A stretch of 64,000 nucleotides of DNA from Rhytidiadelphus loreus (taxonomy: Eukaryota > Streptophyta > Bryopsida > Hypnales > Hylocomiaceae). Positions 50,601-62,600 of the stretch are shown in pieces. Location of the stretch: NCBI GenBank assembly GCA_947034895.1, contig OX344762.1, positions 87,414,981 through 87,478,980 on the forward strand. Direction: 5' to 3'. Position 1 is the first letter of the stretch; each line of letters begins with the position of its first letter. A model generated the notes under the pieces. It worked only from the letters and a program-made list of their open reading frames with translations, was not told where the DNA came from and ran no database searches. A program made the position numbers and the translations under genes.

Positions 50601-53600
50601 TTCCTTAAATTCAAGTGAAAATACACGTACTGATTCATGAAATGTCTAAGTAATGACACACAAAGTGATATTGTAGTTAGTTCAATCTCTCTAAATATGC
50701 TTCAACTAAGCTATATGTATAATTATGCTTTGTCAATACAATTAATCAGCAGTAAAAAAATAAAAATAAAAATTTCATCATATTAGCCTTAGAAATTCCA
50801 CAATATTTGAGCCAAATTAATCTATTTTTGATCAATACAACTGTATAAGTCATTGTATAGTAAGTTTGATAATGTAATTATCTTAAAAATTATAATAATG
50901 AACGCACCTTACATATAGTTACAATACTTTCACGCATTTCTTGAGCCAAATCCATTTGCAACAAAAACTTTAAAGCCACTGCTTCTAAGGCATCATTTGG
51001 CCATTCCTAAATTATATGTAATTATCAACTATGTAGTGGTTAGTGAATATATACAAAATTGGGAAACTATTCTTTAGTGTTTACGTAATACATGTAATGT
51101 TTATAAGTACATAAAACTTAAAAGTATTTGAATTTTAAACTATCTTTCACCATAATAATTGTCAAAATATATACTAAAAATGTACAATTTGATAATTGAG
51201 GTGCTTGTGAAGACTTTTAAGATGGTTTTATTTTGTCCTTTTCAAACTCAAATTCTAAAAGCATGTGCAATTAAAATATGGTTGCAATTTTTTTTTCTCA
51301 AACCACCGCATAATTGTTATTTATCAAATGAATTCATACAATAATACACTAAGGACTAAGGAGTTTACTTTGTATTTTGGATAGACTCTATTGACTTCAC
51401 ATTTGGAAATTTTTGCTTTAAATTTCTAGGATAGCTCCTAATCCTTACACAATACATGTAAAGCTTTGTTTCATGTAATTTTGATATATATTGCAAAAAT
51501 TGAATAGTTTTATTTATTTATTTGAATGTCAAAAATGATTACTTAAAAATATATTCTAAAAAAATATTATTTAATTTAATTTGATCGGATATATAGAAAC
51601 CTACACAAAAATTTATAAACCATTCTATTTTGACTAACAAGATGAAAGTTATACGAGTTGACTTTTGTAGGCAATAAAAGTAGGAAAAACATTAAAAAAT
51701 TGTTGAACTAAAACAATGAACTATATCGTACATTTACAATAGGTTTAGCCAAATATTTATTTAAAGTGAAAAGAAAATTTGGCAACACTAAATTTGATTT
51801 TTGTTATTTTAAAAATGCTTGAAAATTCAACAAAATTACACAAAAAGTGACCTAGAAGGGGCTTTCTTGATAACCGTAGAAAGTTGCTTGGATTATGCAT
51901 TAAACTTTCATCAACAAACTTACATATGTATGTTGATTGTCTATTTAACTTAAGTATTGTTGTTCATAGGAATTTTTTATAATCCATCAATTTTTTAGCT
52001 AAATTTTTCAAAATTAATTTGTACCAAACTTGAACATTTTCACCATTTAGATTTACAATTTTCTATTTTTTACAAAGTTATCATTGCCTTGAAGAAAGGT
52101 TGTTGTAAAACATGTTTTTTGAGGTTTAGACACATTGATCTTGCAATTGGTAGGGATTTTTACTTTAGAATTTAAGAGGATACATTTGAACAAATTAACT
52201 AAAAGATATTATGATTAAATTTTTAGATGAAAATAAAAATGTGAGGAATATAGCCTTGCCTTGGATAAGAGTATTTTAAAGCAATTGTAGGCCTTAAAAA
52301 CACAACAAAACTTGAAGATTTAATAAAAATTTAAATAATTTTTTTAGTATAAGTGTTATTTGATAATACACCTAAATTTTGATAGCAATTTAGAGGTTCA
52401 TTAGGAACTAAAGTAAATGGTATATTTTCAAATTTTCAATAATTTTCAATATACTTTGAATTCATTTGGCATAATTGTGTTCAATTTTTAAAATCTAAAA
52501 AATCTAATAATAAATAATCTAATATAAATTGTCAAACTAAAAATAACTTTATATTTTTTATTAGATTTGAATGTAAGTATATACTCACTCTACTTAATGA
52601 ACATTTATAAATAAATAAGTGACTAGAGATTTATACCTGAAACCAATCAATAGTGCAACAATTAACAAGTGATGGAAATTGCCGCAACCGATCTTTGAAT
52701 GCTTGACCAACAGGACTCATTGCAAAAATAATGTGTAGATTGGCTTTTGTTTTATCAACAAAATACTTCCAAACATCAGCCATAGTTTCAAGAACCAAAC
52801 CAGCTTTTGCACCTTTGTCTCGTGCTGCTTCCATAATTTGTGCTTTTTCATCACTAGGATACATATTTGGTACTTCTCCAGAATTGAGAAGATTGTTGAT
52901 GTCTTCAACAAATCCTTCATCAACAATTTGAGTATCACTAAAAAGAAATACGCTAGGCACACACGGATCCGCACCAGCTTTTTTACACATCAACATCAAG
53001 TCATCCCGCCATTCTACTTTGCCATAACTTTTACTAATTTCAACCTAAAATTATAATTTCCAAAACATTCAATCAAGATTTTGAAATGAAACTATCATTT
53101 AGTTACAAAGTTTTGGAAATCAACATAAAATGCCATAATTTGATTGTGAATTCACGTGAAGTTAGATCTTTTAAGCAATTAGAACTACAACAAGCATTAG
53201 AATAAGTTAATATTATAAACCTCAAAACAATTCATTGACATATTGAATAAACTTAGCTTCTAAAAATACGCAAAATAAATTATGCTAATTTCGTTATTTT
53301 TTAGAAAGATAGAAGTAAATATTGTGAAAATTTCATTTGAAATGGTGATTTTTATATTTATTTCAAATTAGAAGTACATTGCAAATTTTGTATACAAATA
53401 TACAAATACAAAAGGTAGTAAATCTATTGAAAATATGAAATTGATGAGAGGAGATTTTTATTTATTAAAAATAGCTTTGAATTTAAATAATAATCTAAAT
53501 AATCTAACATGAATAGATTCGATTATTCTAGGATTAGATTGTATATGTTTTATATTAATAAACTTCAAAAGGTTTTGTAAGATAATTAATTTATAGAAGA

Positions 53601-56600
53601 CACATGTCTTCAATTTGTAAAACAAAAAGCATGTATCCAAAAATTAAAGTAAAAAATTAATTTTTATTATTTGCTATTATGACTTTGTTTATAATTTACA
53701 AGATGTCTATTCTAAAAAATTGCATTTTTAAAGTGATGAAAATCAATCAATTAATTTTCAAAGGATAATAAGTTTTTAAGTAACACTTCTGTTCATTTTT
53801 CTATCTATTTGGAAAATTAAATATTTTATTAATCATCTAAAAAAAATTAAATAAAAAATAATCATCCAAATAATATTGCAGTGTATAATGCTTTTAATAA
53901 TAATTTTTAGAAGATGATAAAGGATTTAACATGTTTTCTTACCTATGTATGTCAAATGGATAAAATCAAAATCAAAATTTTTATTTTATCATTTTAAAGT
54001 AATTTATTTTTATATAATAAATTTAAATTTTAAATTAGTAAAACTTGCAACTAACTTTTTAAAAGTGCAAAGTAATTGTTAATTTTTATCAAAAAATATA
54101 ATTGGAAAAAAAATTGAGAAACCTTTGACTTTTTCCACCTTTCATTATTATGTTTGAAGCAAATTGGATGTAATGCAAAAGGTTATATAGGTTAAATAGA
54201 ATAATATGACAAAAACAATTGTGCACGCTTTCAATTGTAAAGCTTTGAAGAGCCCATTTAGGTTTTTGGGTTGTTTTTAAGAGTTTTTTGAAATTTTTGC
54301 ATTGAATTTAAAAAATGGATCCTAGTTGTCATGTTAACTAGTTATTATAATAATTGCCTTAGGAAAATGTCAAATGAAAAGATTTTTCTAATCTCTAATT
54401 TCTAATTTTAAAAACATTAAATGAATTATTCTCACTAAAAACATTCAATATCTACATCAAAATTATAGGCAAAATTATTCTTTTCATGTACTCCCTTTTA
54501 TTTTATGTTCTTTTAAAAATGAATAGAATTTTTTTGTCATTAATTTTGTGTATTTGTAATGAATTTTTCTATCATATCATTGACATTTATAAGTTTTGAA
54601 ACACTCACATTTTTCACTAAACAACTCAATCCAACAAAAACTCTCTTTTAAGAAGGGTTGGAAAAAAATTTGTTTTAAAGAAGTTCAAGCATGTCAATAT
54701 TGCAATTAGTAGATATTTTTGCTTCAAGGATTTGAAAAAATATGAAAAAAAAATTAAAATCAAAATCTTATGATTGAATTCATTAAAAAATGAATGAATT
54801 TAATTTTGATTTGGGAATAAATAAATTGTACTAGTTTGACACTCAAAATAGTTAGACCTTTGAGAAATTAACAAATTGATGTTTTCAAATTATCCATTTG
54901 AAGTACAAAGTTCACTTACTTGAAATACTTCCATTCCATAAATTGCACCAGCTAGGCGAGTTAAACTTTGGCGCCCACTACCTCCAACTCCTACAAGTAA
55001 CATATGTCCACCTGGTTGTTTCAAAATTCGACAAATTCGAGATACATGTTCAACAGCAAAAAGGAAAATTGCCAAATTCATAGGTCGTTTACTAACACCA
55101 TTAAAATCTGCTAAATATGACTCTACTTGTTTAATTAAGAAAGAAATATCTATGATTTCATCATATTTTCTTTCTTCAGGGTCTTCAATCATATAATCTC
55201 CAAAGAAATTTCTACAATCAATAAAAAATAATATTTTAAACTAAAAATCATTAATATAATTTGATTCTTATTTGAAATATTGAAAACTAAAATTTATAAA
55301 TTTTTTGTAGTTAATTATTTATTTTAAACTAAACCAAATAGCATTACCTTCGGAGTTCAAATTGTGTGATTTTATCAACACCACCTCCAAGGAGATTGTC
55401 AAAGAGATGATCAAAGTCTTTTTTAAAATATTCTTTACTCATTTTTCGCAAATAATCAATCATCCAATTTCTATCCTTATCATCAACCAAACGGTCATAA
55501 AAAACTCGTAACACTTCATGAATCCATAAACGTATATGTTGTTCTTCACCTAATTTTCCAAAAGGAACTGTATCTGGAACTTGTAGCATCATTCCCTATG
55601 ATTGTATTTTTTATTTTAGCTTTCATTGCTTTTAAAATTATACAATACAAAGTTATAAAAATTTTACTTTTGGAACAAGATAATAGATGTTAATGCAATA
55701 AATAAAATATAACAATGAAAATATCAATTTTGATATGTACTTGAATGACTCGAGCATAATCACGTAAATTAAAGGTATAATGAGACTTTGTTGGAGTAGG
55801 CAACAACTTATTTTTTGCTTCATTATAAATATCTAAAGTAGCAACAATGACTGCATTTAGACACTTTTTAATGTCTTGTGGAAAGTCTTGTTTGATAGAA
55901 TAATGCCAATCAAGAATGGTCGAAAATATAAGGTGTAGAGATTCTTCTCCAACCTTCAAAATGTTTGTTTATTTATTTTCAAATGATATAAATCAATGGA
56001 TAGTATATTTATTGTTTTTTATTAAATATAATCTAACATTCTACATTAGAAATTTAGAAACAATGATATCATACTTGTTAATCACATAATCATTTTAATT
56101 TGTTTAATTCAAATTATATATAAATGCATTATATAATAGTTTCAATATGTACCAAAGCTACTCCAATTTGATTGAAATGTCGTAAATATCGATTAGTTAC
56201 AAAATTTCTACCTCCACCTGGAGGTCCCATTGCTGAAATAAATTGACAATCAACTAAAGTTCGAAAGTCATTATCTCGTCCATACCAACCTCCAAAATCC
56301 ATATATTGACGCAATAATTCAATTGGTGGTTGAGCTCCATAAACCTCAGGCTATAATTTTTTATTCATTTTAATGATGTTAAACAATTTTAATAAATAAA
56401 AATATTAGTTTCATTCTCTCTATATTTTTAAATAATATAATATAATATAAATTTTTGATTCAAATTAAACCAAATTAAATAATTATTTATTACTATATTG
56501 AATTTTCATTAAAATTTATTATTAATTGATACTATCAAATTATTACATACTACTTAGATTTTACCATACACTTTAGATTGTTGCCTAAACAAATGATAAT

Positions 56601-59600
56601 TTATTGCGATTATTCAATCACAACCAATTAAATTAAATTTTAAATTTTAATTCCATACAATACTACTACTGTAATTAAAATATTGTATAAATGGATTGTA
56701 TACAAATTATTATCAACAATCATTTTTAGTGTATATAGAATTGTATTTTAGTCTATAGGTGGACTTAAGGGTCTATATAAAACAATTATAAAGATAGATG
56801 GGATTTTTTTGGAAACTTGTTTTTTTTATGGAGGAAAAATCTTAGAAAAGAATTTTTTTTGTGTGTGTCAAATCTTATTTTAAAACTAAGATTAAATTAT
56901 TTGAGAGGTATATACCAACCTTAGTTGCTATGTACCCAATATTTTTGATTAGGTTATTATTAAAATCAAAATTAAAATACTAACCTGCGGCATATTCAAA
57001 TCATCTACAAAAATAATGAATTTCATTCCTGGCATTGGTCCGTACACACCACGCTTCCTACGATCTAATGAATTATCAATTTGATTTTGTACCATATTTG
57101 CGGATGTTCGAGCAGAAAGTACAACAAGAAGATTTGCAAATAATTCTCTTGAAAGGCCTTTTAGGAGATGACGATTAATATAGATTGTTTTACCGGTGCC
57201 AGTTCCTCCAACCATTAAAAGGGGTGTTCCATGTTGAATACCCTTATCAAGCAAGTACGTATAACGTTGTTGATCTTTTGTGGGAATGATCAATTCATTA
57301 AAAGAAGCATTTTCTTCAATTTCTTGTGGAATGATTGTATCTATCCAAGTCCTCCATTTACAAGTTGGTTTGTCAAACATAAAATCATATACATCATTTT
57401 TACCATTATTTGATGGAAACATTTCAAATTTCAAATTATCATGAATTGATGGTACCACTAAGTCAAAACCATCAGGAATGATATCAACTACAAGTTCTCG
57501 AAGGAACTTATCAAAAATTGCGCGACCATCCGAATCACCGGTAGAACCAATTGACCAAACAAGACAAAAGAGAAAAATTGCATCTATCCATTTTACCATT
57601 CGCTCCATTCCAATGCTTTTGGCACCTTCATCAGTTTTAATCTCATAAATGAGGCTATCAAAAGTTCTCATTAGACAAGTTACTAAAGGAGCATCAGAGG
57701 TTGGTGAAATTTCTTTGATGTTTTTTCGAACACAATGTAAAGAACCGGAAACCATCCACTCAAATAATCCTTGTAGATGTTTTTTATTTTCACCAACTAT
57801 TGTAGGTGGTAGTGTATTCAACCATGATCTCATAAGGGGTTGCCATCCCATTTGATGTGGTTCTAAGTAAACCATACCACATCTACTTACAGTTGCGGGA
57901 GATGCCACTGCAAGATCACCAACCTAATAAATCAACCAATGCTTTTAAAATTTAAAAATATCAATAATTTATTTATTTTAATTAAAAATATTATTGTTAT
58001 TATTAAATTAAAATAATATATTATCACCTCAAATATCATGTTCATAGAAGAAGACATTTGAATAATCTCACTGTTAGGAAGACATAATTTCTTATTATCA
58101 TCTAAAACAGTATTCATATTTTCAATCCAAATGGCATCCACTGGACCATCTAGGATGATCCATTTACGGTCATTTGTAGGCTCTGAAGCTTGTTCTCGAA
58201 ATCTCACTGCTAGTACTCCGTCTTGCCATTCACCTGTCATTGGATCGGTTTGTCCATATAATTGACCCATAGTAACAGATTTGGGATTTACAGTTGAAAC
58301 CTAACATAAAAAAATGAAAATTTTAATCATGGTATAAATATTGATATAAAAATTTTCTAACTTAAAAAATGAAAATGAAATTCAAAATACAATATTTGAT
58401 TTAATAAGAAAGATTTATATTTTATACAAATTAAAAAATTTAGTTCAATATAAGGATATATAAATTTATTTAATACATTAAAATTATTTATAAATTGAAT
58501 ATTTTTGGAATATTTTTAAATAATAAAATTTAAATAATAATTTAAATAAATCAAGTAAATTTTTATTTGTTTTTATTTTATAAATGATCAAACTCAATAA
58601 AAATTCAAAGTTAAAAATGATTTTATATAAAACTAAAAAGATTGAAAGAATTACAAATGAAATATTATTTTTAAGCTTTTATTATTAATATGAATAATAC
58701 TCCCTCCATCTCAAAACGATCTTCTTGTTAGACAAAATGTTCCATTAAGGCTGAAAACAAAATTTGTTTAAAATTTGTTTAAAGTTGTAAGTAGAGTGTG
58801 AAGCATTCCTAGTGTGCTAAAAATTTTAGTTTCAAATAGTTTTTCAAAATGAAATTATGGTGCTTTGAAAAGTGAAATTTGGAGGTCATTTTAATGAAGT
58901 ACCGGTGACCAATCATTTTTGTAACTTCCCGTGCCATTAGTTCCTCTTCTTGTCTTTTCATGTTATATAGATTAGTGTACAGTTCAAAAATCTTGTAATG
59001 TCACATAACGTGGATTGAGGCTCACAAATTTCTTAAAATATAATGAATTGAGGCTATTTTTAATGAAATTTGAGTTCACAATAGCTCATGTTGATTTACA
59101 AATCTACTTTTTTTAAAACTACAATGTGGATTGAGGCTTTCAAATCTCATAAAGGTTTCAATTTATAATGTATCAAAAAGAGTGAACCAGACATTTGGCC
59201 ATTAATTAATAGCCCCCCTTCCTTCCAAAAAACGAGAGCCGTTGATTTTTTAGAAAAAAAAATTACAAACCCCCTCCAACCGTTGATCTCAAAAAAAAAC
59301 TCGCATATGGATACAGATACATACTTTGATATGGATACATATACAATATGGATACGTACTTGGACAGATATCCCATAGTGATTGTGAAAAAATCTAATTC
59401 TGAAAATTACAAAGAGGGGGAGGGGAGGGGGGAAGTTTAGGAAAAGAATTTAATTTCAAAAATATTTTGGGGTGGGGGTGGGATAAATAAGAAGAAAGAA
59501 ATTTATTAAAGGAGTTTTGAGCTCATTGTGACAGTTTGTCACAATGACAATGAGCTCAAAAGAGACACTATAACTCACTATCACAGTGTGGTAGCTTTCA

Positions 59601-62600
59601 AATTTGGTAATTTACAATAGCTCTCAAATTTGGTAACGTAATGTGGTCAAAGTCTCTCCATTTTGTATAGCCGTTGTGCACAAGCAACTTCTTCAAATGT
59701 ACAAATTCTTTATTCCACAAACCCTTCTTCCATATCACTCCAAGAAGATTATTTTGGGATGGAGGGAGTAATACCTCTATTTGTGAAAAAGATGAGTGTT
59801 TCTTTTGTGATATACAAAGAAAACACTTGTTTTTCTTACAAAAGTACAAAGAGTAATAATAATACATATTATTTTATCTTTAAGAAAATTCTTGATACTT
59901 ACATAAACCTTTCTTTCTTTGTTATTACCCCATTCAGACATGTCTGTGAGAGATTTTTGTAAAACTCTAATAGCACATGTTTTTCCTGAGAATGAAAGGC
60001 CTACCAACATAAGCCCATGCCTAACTATTATCATTTCATAAAGTTGGATAAGTTTTAGCATAAAATATGGTGTATATTGCAAATTCATGAGTTGGCAATT
60101 GGATGACATGGCTTTATCTAAAAGAGTATAATCGGGCTCCGGAAGAACAACACCAGGAAATAAGTCAGAGACAATTCCATTAAATAATGGCACATCTTGT
60201 GATAAGAACTTGCATAAATTTACATCAATAATAGATCGAAGCATAAGAATGAATTCTTCCTCATCTGGATATCGTTGTTTGAGATTTGAAGCGGCTCGCA
60301 ATACAGCCATTACAGCTCTCATACCATAATCATAATGATCTTGGCTTGAAAGTTGTTCACTACAAAGGCGATATGTGGCGACAATTTTTCTTGCGCAATC
60401 TCGAGCCTTTATGGATAAGAAAATGGTAATAAATCATATTATATAAAAAAATATATAAATTAATTCATATTACTTAATATCAAATTAAATATGACTCATA
60501 TAAAATTGGCTTATTAATATGTCATACAATATTAGAAATCTAAAAGCAACAAGTTAGCAATGGAATATTACACCATTACTATAAATTCCAAAAATAAATC
60601 ACATTATTACCATGATGGATTAACTTAATCCTAAAGGTCTATAGGTTCTATAAGAATATTTTGTATAGCGTCTTTTTTTATCTAATGTAAATTTCCATCT
60701 TCATGTTTCATAATAAAATTCTTCTTATTTAATTGTTTGACATTTGAACACCAAAGATATCTAAAACTCTTTTGGAAAAAATTCAAATTCAAATAATTGA
60801 AGATACATGGAAATTTTCAAAATCTAGCTTTTTTGGTTCAAAATGTTCATTCAATAATTAAATTATTAATAAATTAATAAATAATAATATTAAAACCTTT
60901 ACATTTGAAATGGCCAAAATTTGCATATGAAAATCAGTAATATCCAATTTATTATTTAATTTTGAAATTACTTTTAACTTCAAATTTTATTAAGAAATAT
61001 TTTTTTAGTAGATTTAATTACACAAATATAATCTATTGATCATGGTTTATAATTTTTATTTAAATAGAATCCCCAAATTATTATTTTTTGTTGCAATTTA
61101 CAATATATAATCCTCCTTTAAACCTATAGTGGTTAATATAGACTAGTATTGAGATGAAATCACCTGTAAGTATCCACTACTATACAACATAATTTCACTA
61201 ATCATAGCATAGTCAGGAACCATCATAGCCACTGTACGAAAGAGGGCCTTCAAATTGTCAGGCAATTCAGAACGACCTGCATATCCAGGGTTCATTGTAA
61301 TAAAAACATTACATGTAGGCTTCAATGTAAGCTTTGAGCCCTCAAACATGAATGTCTTTACTTTGTTTTGAACTGCTATTTGAATTTCCAATACCTATGT
61401 AAAGTAAAATATTTTAACATTAATAATTATCTCTTTAGTTTATTAATATAAAATTATTCTTAAATATAGTATTAAACAAGTAATTAAAAAGGCTTAATTT
61501 GGCTCCACAATTTTCTTGCTAATAAAAATTCATCACAAAAAATAATTTAAATATTAATTTTATTACTATTTGTTTTGCTAAAACTTGTATTAAATTTAGC
61601 TTACTTGTTGAGCCACCACTGATAAGACTTCAAGATCTATTCGATTGAATTCATCAAAACAAGCCCATGCTCCAGATGCTGCTAAGCCTTTGAAAAATTT
61701 AGCCATCGCCAAATAGTCTAAACTATCAGAGCAATTGAACACAACACATTGTCTTGCTAGTGCCTACAATTACATCATTCAATAATCCATTAGAATAGAA
61801 TTTCAAGTGTTAGATATTTAACTAATAATTATGATGATAAAAAAATGAAAAAAAGTTAACCTTGGCCAAATCTTTTGTAGTCTCAGTTTTGCCTGTTCCA
61901 GCAGGTCCTTCAGGAGCACCTCCAAGATTTAAGTGAATGGCTCCCATTAAAGTACGATAGCACCTAAAGTAACTCTAAAATAATATTAACTTTAAAGTTT
62001 TAAATTCTCTTGAAGATTTTAATTTTAAAAAACAAAATTGCCAAATTGCCAAGAATAGTATAGATTTTAATTTATGTTAATTTCCATTAGCATTAAAATT
62101 TAGATCACATAGAAATTTTATCTTAAATTTATTATAATATATATAGAAATTAATACTTCATGGAAAATTAATATACAATAAGTTATTTTTAGAACCATGC
62201 CTATCAGTAAGTGGTGTAATTACAAGTCTTGAAGAGTTTCCAAGATATTCATAGCCATATTCTATTTGTGCATTCATCATTCGCACCATACATGTATTTT
62301 TTTCCCAATACATACGCAATTGACTTTGCCAAAGAAAATCAGTTTCTTGACTAACCTTTTCTCGAACCAAAAGAGCAATGGTATCACGAGCATGTACATC
62401 CATCACTACAAGAGCACTTAAAGTCATTCGATTCATAAATGTAAGTTCTCCTCGAACTAGATTAACAATGTCCCCTAATTGTCTTGTACAAAAATTTTCA
62501 AACTCTTGAACTGCATTTCCACCTTTCATGATAGCTGTTGTTGCTTCGCTAGTCCAATATATTGCACTTACAACAAGTACAACTTGACCGGGCCACTCTA

